From Dactylorhiza incarnata (Eukaryota > Streptophyta > Magnoliopsida > Asparagales > Orchidaceae): a stretch of DNA of 64,000 nucleotides. The notes under the pieces are model-generated. The model saw only the letters and a list, made by a program, of their open reading frames with translations. It was not told the origin of the DNA and did no database searches. Positions 54,068 through 63,290 of this stretch are shown piece after piece (positions within the stretch are counted from its first letter, which is position 1; every line of letters begins with the position of its first letter). The stretch is taken from contig JAWHQI010000079.1 of NCBI GenBank assembly GCA_033032865.1, forward strand, positions 5,956,501 to 6,020,500, given 5' to 3'. A program made the translations under genes and the position numbers.

Positions 54068-54333
54068 CCAGTAGAAATTAATAAGTTATTTTATTAAATT
54101 TTATAATTAAATCAGTTTTTATTATATTCTTATATAGTTATACTATGTTTGCCCCTCACGACGACTCCTCATCTCCCTCGCGTCCTCCTCACGACACTCT
54201 GGGCTCTCATCTTCTTCGCTTGCCCTAATCTCCGCTTCTGGCTCTCGTCTTCTTCGCAGCTCTCCTTTGGTTACACTTCGACATTTTGAAAGTATGCAAC
54301 ATTTCTTATTTATTACAAATTGATTAAACACTT

Positions 54334-55646
54334 TGAAAGTGCACAGTTAACCTCACTAGAATTCTCTAGAGGGGGGGTGAATAGAGATTTAAAATATCTT
54401 TGTGCAAAGTTAATAATTATATATATATGGGTGTAGTGATCACAGATTAGAGCTTCCCACACACCAACAAGAATTAAACAAGTAAAGAAAAATAAATGCA
54501 ATAAGAAAAATCACAGCACAACACAAAGAGATATAGTGGTTCCCCAAACTTTGGGTAGTCCACTCTTCTACCCCCTTGGTAGGAAATTCACTATCTTGCA
54601 CTGAGTCTTTTGATAAGGAGACTCTTAGACCCACCCTGAGTCTTTTGACAAGGAGACTCTTAGAACCAACTGAGTCTTTTGAAAAGGAGACTCTTAGAAC
54701 CAGTACAACTGAATTTTTTGAAGAGTGATTCTAAAAACTCTTTTACAATATGTGAGAATGAAAATAAGAAAAAGGAAAAGAAGTATTTAAGACAAGAATG
54801 AATCTTCTTCCTAGCAAGAAGATTGGAAGCACAAGAAGTAGTGAATTAAATCTCCCTTCTATAGTGAGAAGGAGATTGTAAGCTTTTCAGAATTTTGCAG
54901 CAGTATGGCTTTAGAAGCAGAAGAAGAATGCTTGATGCTTGCTGCAGGAATCTTTCTCAACTCTCTTTCTTTTTACTTGGGAGCTTTTCCTCTTTTTCAA
55001 TGTGTATATGGTGGATCACTTCTTGTTTTTCTTTGCCGACCTCCTTGGTTATTTATAGCTTTGTTTATTAAAATAACACTATAGGAGAGTAATCAATTAG
55101 CAGGCAGAGGGTTAGAAAGAAAGAGAAATTTCCATAATAGTTATATCCATAGAAGGAAAGTATTCAATCTGATTTCAAATAATGTCCGTAAAGGATTTAA
55201 TCAATTTAGCCAAGAATCTATTAGAGGAAAGAATGATTCAGAACGGCTATAAAGAATAAATTGATTCCATATAAATCAGATCTATAAAAGAAGGAAAGAG
55301 ATCTGGCGATTTTTGAATTAATCATAGAAATCGACGTGCGTCGATTACTATTCGACGTAGGCGTCGAATTCATCCTGACAGAGCGTCGAGAGGAGAATAA
55401 GGAAGGTGCGTCGACTAGGGTGCGTCGACTTCTCAAGATACGTCGACTAGAAGTCAGAGCTACGTCGACATAGGATACGTCGAATTCTGCTTGGAGCAAC
55501 TTCGAATCATTCTGGTAGAAACGTCGACTTTGTCTCGACGTTGCGTCGAATACTATTCGAAGCATATTTACTTAACCTTGATTTTCTTTTCTTGGAATTC
55601 ATATTCAACTTATGTTCAGGGGTTAAGAGAAATCATTTTCCCAACA
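54334..55646 (-). repeat. 3' LTR of the copia-type element
   Basis: 1313 bp. Contains an array of CGTCGA/TCGACG motifs at 55334-55562 and a triple GAGTCTTTTGAYAAGGAGAC repeat at 54601-54695. The purine run AGGGGGAGAT on - next to it (55647-55656) is the polypurine tract. Confidence 0.92.
55334..55562 (-). repeat. CGTCGA palindrome array, 3' LTR of the copia-type element
   Basis: More than ten half-sites GCGTCGA, ACGTCGA or TCGACGT in 229 bp; several pairs face each other across about 7 bases (GCGTCGA, 7 nt, TCGACGT). The other LTR has one 15-bp unit more. Confidence 0.87.
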
Positions 55647-55858
55647 ATCTCCCCCTATTTGTCTTAACCCTATTTAGAGGGTAATTGTACTAGCATTTAA
55701 TCAACTCAGCAAGGCAATTATATAGAACAAAAATGTGTCAAACAATCAGAAGAGAAATTAGAAAGAGAGATCATATAAACAAGCTCCCCAGAATTATATA
55801 AACAGACTTCATGTTTAGTATTCAATTATAAGGTAAAGTATATCAGCATTATTTGCAA

Positions 55859-57728
55859 TCACTGTTCAGGAGGGGTAGGAGGAGTCTTTCTTTTTCTTTT
55901 GAATACTTTGGTGGGTTGCTCTTTCTCAGTAGCAGATTGTACCCTCAGCTCCCCCTGAGTCACAGTGGTGTGTTCCCCCTGGAATGGAACTTCATAGCCT
56001 TCTATTTCTATTTCAGCATTAGTTAAAACAGCATCTGGCTCCACCTGAGCTTCAGCTTCAGCCAACACAGCATCTGGCTGTCCTTTTTCATTTTCAGCTT
56101 CATTCATAGCAGTATCCAGCTCCCCCTGAGTTTCAGTTTCTTTATCTTTCTCACCATCTGCCACATCTTCCTTTTCAGCTTCATTTTCTGTCCTGCTTGC
56201 CTCCCCTTGTAATAGTACCACTTGATTTGCAGTCTTTCTTGCTATATTTAGTACCTCTATTGTTTGTTCTTCAATATGTAGCTCAGGTACTTTCTTATTT
56301 CCAATTGTCTTGAGCAGTGCAAAACTGTCAGATTTTGAAGAAGGAAGGGATTTGTGTGAGGAAGATTTAAGATTGGAGGGCTGCTCTTCATCTAGCTTCT
56401 CCCCCTTCTTGACCTTCTTGGCCAAGGAGGTTAAGAAAGACTTGGTAACTCTTGAGGAAGAGAGAGAGTTCTTCAGACTTTGCACAGAGGCACTGACCCC
56501 ATCTATTTGGGTGTGCATGTGTAGGATGGAGGAATGAATCTGGGAGCAGTGCTCATCCAACATTGCTTGGAATGTTTGAGCTGCTGATGTAATGCACTGA
56601 GTGAGGAGAGCTTCAGTGGATGCAGATGGTTCATGTTGTGGTTGGTGATGAGGAGAGAGTGGTGGAGGTGGTGATGAAGGTGGAGAAATGTTAGTTGATG
56701 TTTGAGGTATTGGTGATAATGGAGGTGAAGAGGATGAGAAAGTATGAGGAGGAGGAGATGGAGAAACTGTTGTTTGAGGAGCAGGTGTTTGAGAAGGGGT
56801 AGGTAGAGTAGGAGTTATGAGAGTGGTAGAGACTATTTGAGTGGATGATGGTGGTAGAGAAGGATTGTCTCTTTGAGGAGGAGGAGGAGGAGATGGATGA
56901 GCAGGGGAGTTAGGAGGAGAGGGAGTTCTTTCAGGAATGGAACCAGGCTTGGGGATTTGCCTGGTCCATTTGGAGAAGAGGGCAATGGACATCCTCTTTC
57001 CAGGAGAGATAGGAATTCCTTTTGACCTACAGAGGTCAGGGAAGGAGTGGAAGAGTACTTGACTCATAATCCTCATGTAGGCATTCTTTTTGTGAGAATA
57101 TCTAGAGCCTATCATCTTGAGCAGACAGCTGGCCCAGTCTATTTTCTTCTTCAATACAAGAACCCCCATGATATTCAGTTGCTGCTTGGGCACTGCATCA
57201 TGGGCAGATATCTTACATAGTAGTATCTTTCCTACTATATCTGCTAGTAGTCTATACTCCTCAGAAAAGTCTATTTTCTTTAGATGGATTGGTTTATCCC
57301 TTGAAAACTTCATGGTGGTTAGCAGATGCTTGATTTCATCAGGTGTGAGGTCTATAGATTCATCACCTAATAGGGGAATGATGAAGACTTATGAGGTAAC
57401 TCTTTAGAAATTGATTTCCTTTCCCTATTTTAGTTGAACAAAGATAATATTAGGATATACCTGATGGAAGATCAAAGGTGGTCCTAATATGTTCTGCAGA
57501 GATTGAGACTGGTGTCTCATAGATTGTTCCCTGGATTTCTCCTTGTTCAGATATCTGAACATGAGTTATCAGCTCTGTGAGCTCTGTTTCCAGGAGCTTG
57601 CATCTTGTTGAGATGAGTTTGTCCAATCTGGATTCAGTGAAGAGAGCTATGATGTTCTTATAGTTCTCTGCTGCTGCTTGGAAGGATTCGAGGTCGATAT
57701 CGAACCCAGAATTTATCTTGGGAGCCAT
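55859..57728 (-). CDS. Accessory gene of the copia-type element, two exons
   Basis: Exon 1 57728-57461 (ATG 57728), exon 2 57366-55859; the 94-bp GT-AG intron (donor CATCAG then GTATAT, acceptor CCTATTAG) is phase 1 and the exons join to 592 codons. Residues 1-90 are mainly helical; residues about 110-220 (GKILLCKISAHDAVPKQQLN, SCLLKMIGSRYSHKKNAYMR) resemble the 'putative plant transposon protein' domain often found in plant repeats. A Pro/Ser/Thr-rich region (about 240-320), helices, a Lys-rich patch (KKVKKGEKLD) and Glu-rich repeats (AEAEAQVEPDAVL) follow, with a basic end (KVFKRKRKTPP). No enzyme motif. It stands in the place of pol and in the sense direction, so full-length RNA must escape splicing to be copied. 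Confidence 0.72.
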
Positions 57729-57837
57729 TGTAGATCAGTGAGAGAGGGAAAAAAGAATCGGCTGGACTGAGGAGCAAGAAGGATAAAGGATGCAAAGTAG
57801 TGAAGGTTTCTAACTGAAGAGTCTTTTTAAGTCAGGT

Positions 57838-58095
57838 GAAGCGTCGAAACGGGACTCAATTCGAGGCTTATTCGGTACTTCAGTGGATGTGACCGAAAAT
57901 ATTTAGCATTGCCGCTCGTTTTTATGAAGTCGACGTTGCGTCGAGTGGAACTCGACGTAAGCGTCGATACAGCCTGCGTTAAGATGTTAGGGTTTCGTAT
58001 CGACGTATGCGTCGATTATAATCGACGTATGCGTCGATTTCACTTATTGAGTTGAGTCATCGACGTTGCGTCGATTAGAAGTCGACGTGACTTTT
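57838..58095 (-). repeat. CGTCGA palindrome array between gag and the accessory gene
   Basis: About ten half-sites, arranged as TCGACGTTGCGTCGA-type and as GCGTCGA facing TCGACGT over 6-7 bases. It lies directly upstream of the accessory gene, where its promoter or leader would be. Confidence 0.85.
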
Positions 58096-58169
58096 GATTT
58101 TCCTGAAGAATTTTAGGTTTTTATTTCTTTTTATCTTTTCCTAGTTCTAAGTCAGTCTTGGACTAATTT

Positions 58170-60482
58170 TTACAGATAGTTTGATTGGTTGTGCCAACAT
58201 TGTTTGGCAAGGTGGCCAGTTTTGTTACATATATGGCACTTGATTATCTTATTATTATGATAATTTGAGTTTAGAGAGGGATAGAAGGGTTGATTAGGAT
58301 AGAAAGTTTGGTTACCAGGTTTAGGGTAGAAATTTTGGTTAGGATAGAGGTGTTGATTATGATGGAAATCATGGTTAGGATGAATGGATCCTGAATGGGA
58401 ATTATAGAAGGTTTTTGGAGGATAGGCATTTAAGTTGCTCTGAATTTTTGTGTGTCGATATCTATTCGACGCATGTTGATAGTTGCTTTGATTTATATTC
58501 GGCGCTTTCTCCCGATAGCGTTGATCTGATATCGACGCATGGACAAAGTTGCGTCGATTGGAAGTCGACGTACTTTTATTCAAGCGTTGAGTAGAGGTCG
58601 AGGCATTTGAGAGGTTACGTTGAGTAAAAATCGACGCACTATCATTCATACGTCGATATGAAGTCGACACAACTATTTCTTCATAAATTTTCTTTTTCCC
58701 TTTTTCTGATTTTGCTCTTTTATGTATTGTTTCCTTTGGCTTAGTTGCTTCTTCAGATGAAGTTCGAGAGTCATCAGCTGAATAATATAATGTTTCATCA
58801 AATTGTTTTATTTCCTTGAGGAAGTCCTCTTCCTTTTTTTGTGAATTTTTCTCTTGGTTTGATTTGATGGGTTTGGTGAATTTTACAGGGATCATCCAAG
58901 CAGGTTTGTTGGATGGAATTTGGCTGGTTGAGGGATCAGCCCCTAGACCAAGATTTTTATGTCTCCTTGTTTGTTGTTCAGTGATTTCCTTGAGAGTATG
59001 GCTTCTCATGTTTATTGATTCTTCAAAGGCTTTTGTCTGGGATACCTTATCCTTAAGGAGGTGGTTTTCTATTCTAGCCCTTTCAACTTCCTTTTCTATG
59101 ATGTTAGCCCTCACTTCATAATTTTTAGAGCATTTAGCCTCTCTATTTCTCTGATTTTTAGCCATATTAATTTGATCTTTTAGATCATTAATTTCTTGTG
59201 TAGCTTTTAGTTGATCTAGACACATTCCCATAAAATCATTTCTGAAATTATCACTTTGAAAGTCTATTTCATCAAAAATGTTTACCTCATCCTCAGATTC
59301 CTCTATGAGAATGAGGCTATTTTCTCTTTCATCTTCAGAAGATATGCTTTCTTCTGATCCTATCTCACTCCATGAGTTGGTACCATCATCTTTGTTTGAG
59401 CCTTCAAATGCCATTAAGCATAGGTCTTCTTGCTTAGGTTCTTCATTGTCACTCTTAGAAGAGGAGCTGTCCTCAGAGTCTGTATCACTCCAGGCTTCTA
59501 CTATAAAGCCTCTTTCTTTCTTCTTCCCCTTTTTCTTGAGATCTTTCTTTTTCAGATCTTTCTTTGTCTCAGCATTTTCTGGACATTCTGGGGCAATATG
59601 TCCAGGTTTCCTGCAAGAATAACAAAAAATTTCTTTAGTAGGAGTTTTGTCATACCTTGGTTTTGACTCTCTCCTTCTTGATCCATCTGTCCTGACCCAT
59701 TTCTTGAATTTTCTGGCCAGGAAACTGAATAGTTCTTCTTCAGTGATAGAGCCTCCTTCCTCTGTTGCTTTTAATGCAATGTTCCTGTCCTTTGAAGAGG
59801 TTGGGATGTTTTCTCTTCTCTTCTTCTCTTCTCTGGTTTTCAGCAGTTGCTCATAGGATCTGAGTTTTCCTAAGAGAGCATCTGTTGAAATTTCCCTTTG
59901 ACCTCTTGTGTCTCTTATTGCCCATATACTTGAGTCCCATGAGCTTGGGAGACTCATCAGCAATTTGTCATTGATCTCTGTAAGAGAGATTTCTCTATCC
60001 AAGTCCCTTAGTTGATTGATGATCAGACTAAATCTGTCATACATCTCAGAGATGCTTTCTTCATTCTTCTTTTGGAAGTTCTCATATTGAGAGATCAATA
60101 GAGCCTTCCTATCATTTCTTTCATCAGCACTTCCTTCTACCATCTTTATGAGAGCCTCCCAAATTTCTTTGGCTGATTCACAATCCACCACCCTTTGAAA
60201 GATTTCATCAGAAAGGGTTGAGACCAGAATATTTACAGCCTTTGCATCACATGTTCCTGCCTTTTTCTCTTCAACTGTCCACTCAGCCTTTGGAACAAGT
60301 GTTTGAGTCACCTCACCACTTGAGTCTTTTCTATAAGGTTTGGGAGGACCTGTCAAGATAAAATTAAATAAATCTTCATCAATAGAATTCATATAAATCC
60401 TAATTCTTGTTTTCCAAACTGCAAACTTTTCAAGATTGCACATTGGTGGTCTGGTGGAAGCATAATCTTTGATTTGTGCCAT
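58170..60482 (-). CDS. gag: Gag of the copia-type element
   Basis: 770 codons from ATG 60482. The N-terminal UBN2/DUF4219-like gag domain (residues 1-230: FAVWKTRIRIYMNSIDEDLF, DCESAKEIWEALIKM, QYENFQKKNEESISEMYDRF) is followed by a knuckle CYSCRKPGHIAPECP (about 290-305), acidic Ser-rich and coiled-coil regions, and a C-terminal second knuckle CHICNKTGHLAKQCW near 755. Residues about 600-680 are low complexity with recurring S-T-S-x-R-R and A-S-x-x-x-Q-R: this part is coded by degenerate CGTCGA/TCGACG motifs (58448-58672), the same as in the LTR. No protease or integrase follows. Two distant knuckles and the long tail are unusual for copia gag. Frame is intact. Confidence 0.87.
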   Translation of the reverse strand: MAQIKDYASTRPPMCNLEKFAVWKTRIRIYMNSIDEDLFNFILTGPPKPYRKDSSGEVTQTLVPKAEWTVEEKKAGTCDAKAVNILVSTLSDEIFQRVVDCESAKEIWEALIKMVEGSADERNDRKALLISQYENFQKKNEESISEMYDRFSLIINQLRDLDREISLTEINDKLLMSLPSSWDSSIWAIRDTRGQREISTDALLGKLRSYEQLLKTREEKKRRENIPTSSKDRNIALKATEEGGSITEEELFSFLARKFKKWVRTDGSRRRESKPRYDKTPTKEIFCYSCRKPGHIAPECPENAETKKDLKKKDLKKKGKKKERGFIVEAWSDTDSEDSSSSKSDNEEPKQEDLCLMAFEGSNKDDGTNSWSEIGSEESISSEDERENSLILIEESEDEVNIFDEIDFQSDNFRNDFMGMCLDQLKATQEINDLKDQINMAKNQRNREAKCSKNYEVRANIIEKEVERARIENHLLKDKVSQTKAFEESINMRSHTLKEITEQQTRRHKNLGLGADPSTSQIPSNKPAWMIPVKFTKPIKSNQEKNSQKKEEDFLKEIKQFDETLYYSADDSRTSSEEATKPKETIHKRAKSEKGKKKIYEEIVVSTSYRRMNDSASIFTQRNLSNASTSTQRLNKSTSTSNRRNFVHASISDQRYREKAPNINQSNYQHASNRYRHTKIQSNLNAYPPKTFYNSHSGSIHPNHDFHHNQHLYPNQNFYPKPGNQTFYPNQPFYPSLNSNYHNNKIIKCHICNKTGHLAKQCWHNQSNYL
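58448..58672 (-). repeat. CGTCGA motif array inside gag of the copia-type element
   Basis: On the - strand repeated RCGTCGA, 8-9 nt, TCRACGY units, in frame, some decayed (CTCAACG, ATCAACG). The encoded peptide is a Ser/Thr/Arg repeat. Confidence 0.8.
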
Positions 60483-60570
60483 GTGAAAAATGATTGTTAG
60501 AAAAATATATATATGTAAATAAGAGGTAGGATCTTTTTGATCAAGGAGTTAACCTTTTTAGATCAACCTG

Positions 60571-60582
60571 CCTCTGATACCA
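60571..60582 (-). other. Primer binding site of the copia-type element
   Basis: On - TGGTATCAGAGG, two bases after the LTR end; matches initiator tRNA-Met at 11 of 12 positions and fixes the orientation. Confidence 0.92.
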
Positions 60583-60584
60583 AT

Positions 60585-61912
60585 TGAAAGTACACAGTTA
60601 ACCTCACTAGAATTCTCTAGAGGGGGGGTGAATAGAGATTTAAAATATTTTTGTGCAAAGTTAATAATTATATATATGGGTGTAGTGATCACAGATTAGA
60701 GCTTCCCACACACCAACAAGAATTAAACAAGTAAAGAAAAATAAATGCAATAAGAAAAATCACAGCACAACACAAAGAGATATAGTGGTTCCCCAAACTT
60801 TGGGTAGTCCACTCTTCTACCCCCTTGGTAGGAAATTCACTATCTTGCACTGAGTCTTTTGATAAGGAGACTCTTAGAACCACCCTGAGTCTTTTGACAA
60901 GGAGACTCTTAGAACCAACTGAGTCTTTTGAAAAGGAGACTCTTAGAACCAGTACAACTGAATTTTTTGAAGAGTGATTCTAAAAACTCTTTTACAATAT
61001 GTGAGAATGAAAATAAGAAAAAGGAAAAGAAGTATTTAAGACAAGAATGAATCTTCTTCCTAGGAAGAAGATTGGAAGCACAAGAAGTAGTGAATTAAAT
61101 CTCCCTTCTATAGTGAGAAGGAGATTGTAAGATTTTCAGAATTTTGCAGCAGTATGGCTTTAGAAGCAGAAGAAGAAGAATGCTTGATGCTTGCTGCAGG
61201 AATCTTTCTCAACTCTCTTTCTTTTTACTTGAGAGCTTTTCCTCTTTTTCAATGTGTATATGGTGGATCACTTCTTGTTTTTCTCTGCCGACCTCCTTGG
61301 TTATTTATAGCTCTGTTTATTAAAATAACACTATAGGAGAGTAATCAATTAGCAGGCAGAGGGTTAGAAAGAAAGAGAAATTTCCATAACAGTTATATCC
61401 ATAGAAGGAAAGTATTCAATCTGATTTCAAATAATGTCCATAAAGGATTTAATCAATTTAGTCAAGAATCTATTAGAGGAAAGAATGATTCAGAACGGCT
61501 ATAAAGAATAAATTGATTCCATATAAAACAGATCTATAAAAGAAGGAAAAAGATCTGGCGATTTTTGAATTAATCATAGAAATCGACGTGCGTCGATTAC
61601 TATTCGACGTAGGCGTCGAATTCATCCTGGCAGAGCGTTGAGAGGAGAATAAGGAAGGTGCGTCGACTAGGGTGCGTCGACTAGGGTGCGTCGACTTCTC
61701 AAGATACGTCGACTAGAAGTCAGAGCTACGTCGACATAGGATACGTCGAATTCTGCTTGGAGCTACTTCGAATCATTCTGGTAGAAACGTCGACTTTGTC
61801 TCGACGTTGCGTCGAATACTATTCGACGTATATTTACTTAACCTTGATTTTCTTTTCTTGGAATTCATATTCAACTTATGGTCAGGGGTTAAGAGAAATC
61901 ATTTTCCCAACA
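60585..61912 (-). repeat. 5' LTR of the copia-type element
   Basis: 1328 bp. Differs from the other LTR by few substitutions, an extra GAA, and an extra 15-bp GTGCGTCGACTAGG unit near 61680. Motif array at 61580-61832. Confidence 0.92.
61580..61832 (-). repeat. CGTCGA palindrome array, 5' LTR of the copia-type element
   Basis: As in the 3' LTR, but with three instead of two GGTGCGTCGACTA units in direct tandem. Confidence 0.87.
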
Positions 61913-62136
61913 CACTTGTTAGTAGTTTCATTTTCTAATATGAATTTTAGTGTATACTTCATTAAATAAAACAATTATCATCTAATTAAAAAAATATTAT
62001 GATTATAATATATATATATACATATAATATTACAATCCGACATTTTGAAATGTCCCCGATATATCCCCCGCAATCCGACATCCGACATAAAAAACCCAAA
62101 CCGACATGAGTCCGACATCCAACATCTGCAAGCTTG

Positions 62137-62392
62137 GGTAGAACTGCGACCTCCCTGGTCGCTCAGTCTCATCCTCCACATGCTCCTTTCCTGCTCGCCG
62201 AGGGGGACTCCTTCCCTCGGTCAGAACCGGGTAATGCGGCGAGGTCATCGTGACCTCGGCGCGCGGTTGAAGCCCTGCTCGCATGGTCCCCTTAATGCGC
62301 TGCGCGAAGGCTTCGAAAACTGCTAACGTCACGAACTCGCCGCTCGCAGACGAGTTGCCGACTACCTCCTCATGGTCGCCAACTATGGCCAT
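62137..62392 (-). pseudogene. Element C gag, 5' end
   Basis: ATG 62392 (MAIVGDHEEVVGNSSASGEF) aligns with the gag start of B (DHEEVAGNPARGGEF). It reads 85 codons to ERPGRSQF and is then cut by the hAT-like element; the rest of gag resumes at 53858. The insertion destroys gag of this copy. Confidence 0.83.
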
Positions 62393-62450
62393 CTCGCCTT
62401 CTTACTGAACTTTCCTTCTCTGACTACGGTCCACGCTCACCGTACCAAAG
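62393..62450 (-). other. Leader and probable primer site of element C
   Basis: On - the LTR end CAACA is followed by CTTTGGTACGGTGAGCGTGG, nearly equal to the site behind the B LTR. Position fits a PBS, tRNA not identified. Confidence 0.55.
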
Positions 62451-63111
62451 TGTTGACGCCAGGAAAATCCTGACCTCAAGATTCAAACCGATGCAGTCGG
62501 AGGCTACTCGCCCAGCAGTCCAACGAGATGACTTGGCTGGCAACGACGACGAAACTAGAAGAGCAACAGACAAGACCCCAGGTGCTGCGGCAGGGAGGTC
62601 CCACACGTACCCAGAAGCTCAAGAGAGTCTTCCCCTCCGAAACCAAAGTAGCCGAGCTTGGTACAGGGAAGGCACCGACTTGGCTAAAAGCAAGGATGAC
62701 GGGCTCGAGAGTTCGGGAATCGGGGTCCAAAAAAGTCCAGGTGCCAATCCAAGTACCCCTGGGGTCCTATTTATAGGAAAACCAAAGGGTAGGGGGGATT
62801 TTTATAGCCCAGCCCCCAACCCGGCGACTATGGGTTACTCGGCGAGTACCATGCCATAGTCGCCCATCTGGCGAGTATTGGGAGCTGCTCGCACACACCG
62901 GGCCAATACTCGCTCAGGGCTTCTGCTGCTTCCTGCGCGCGACCAGCTCCTCTAGTTAATACTCGCCTACCTGGCAAGTATCACCTGTATATTCGCCAGG
63001 GTCTCTTCTGCTTCTGCCTTGGACTGCTGGTCTCCGTGCTGACCCTTTGACCTTTGACTTCCGTCTACGTGGCCTTGAGTGGGTCCACCCTCGGAGAATG
63101 AGGGTTGTACA
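62451..63111 (-). repeat. Shared LTR: 5' LTR of C and 3' LTR of the next tandem copy
   Basis: 661 bp on + TGTTGACGCC..GGTTGTACA. To its left lies leader/gag (inner 5' side of C); to its right lies CAATCCCCGC and the antisense gene 1 region (inner 3' side of another copy). So one LTR connects two internal regions in the same orientation. Confidence 0.9.
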
Positions 63112-63234
63112 CAATCCCCGCTTTTTGTGAGGAACGTAGTTGCTCGGAAAGAATCATCCAACCTTCATTCGACGAGATTCCCTACTGGCGACTATTGGCT
63201 TATACTCACCGTCTCGCTGCCCGACGCTCGAACT

Positions 63235-63244
63235 CTATAAATAG
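63235..63244 (+). promoter_or_regulatory. TATA box of antisense gene 1, tandem copy
   Basis: CTATAAATAGAGGGG, 56 bp before ATG 63291, same spacing as at 41973. Confidence 0.72.
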
Positions 63245-63290
63245 AGGGGCAGGGGTCTCTGGTGGCACGACTTTTCTGAACTCGCTCACG

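Larger units (their letters stand above)
54334..61912 (-). mobile_element. Non-autonomous copia-type LTR element with accessory gene
   Basis: 7579 bp on the - strand, TSD CACTT (54329-54333, 61913-61917), LTRs 54334-55646 (1313 bp) and 60585-61912 (1328 bp), ends TGTTGGG..CTTTCA. PBS matches initiator tRNA-Met, the common copia site. The internal 4.9 kb code a long gag with two zinc knuckles and one accessory gene with an intron; protease, integrase, RT and RNase H are all missing. It lies inside the hAT-like element. LTR copies are highly similar, so it moved fairly recently with help from an autonomous partner. Confidence 0.88.
53867..62128. mobile_element. hAT-like non-autonomous DNA transposon, split by a copia-type element
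   Basis: Flanked by perfect 8-bp TSD CAAGCTTG (53859-53866 and 62129-62136), the size used by hAT elements. Terminal inverted repeats TAGATGTCGG and (inverted) CAGATGTTGG fit the hAT pattern YAG. Without the nested element it is about 678 bp and codes nothing, so it is a non-autonomous copy. Both ends carry many CGACATG and CCGACAT subterminal repeats, as expected for transposase binding. Confidence 0.68.
41184..63111 (-). mobile_element. Element C: Tat/Retand-like retrotransposon, member of a tandem array
   Basis: Minus-strand element: 5' LTR 62451-63111, gag start 62392, gag-protease-RT (to 51301), rest of pol (51288-48709), spacer, antisense genes 2 and 1 (on +), 3' LTR 41184-41849. It is related to B but LTRs have diverged strongly. 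Nested in it are a solo LTR (43116-44418) and a hAT-like element with a copia-type element inside (53867-62128). Beyond 63111 there is no flanking DNA but the 3' internal region of another copy, so the LTR 62451-63111 is shared. Pol has one stop and a mutated RT active site, so this copy is defective. Confidence 0.88.

Noticed and set aside
54903..55080. Hydrophobic 60-codon frame in the copia-type LTR (also at 61154-61336)
   Set aside because: Present in both LTRs, opposite to the element, no recognisable family.
58816..59666. Frames on + opposite copia-type gag
   Set aside because: Shadows of the gag coding strand.
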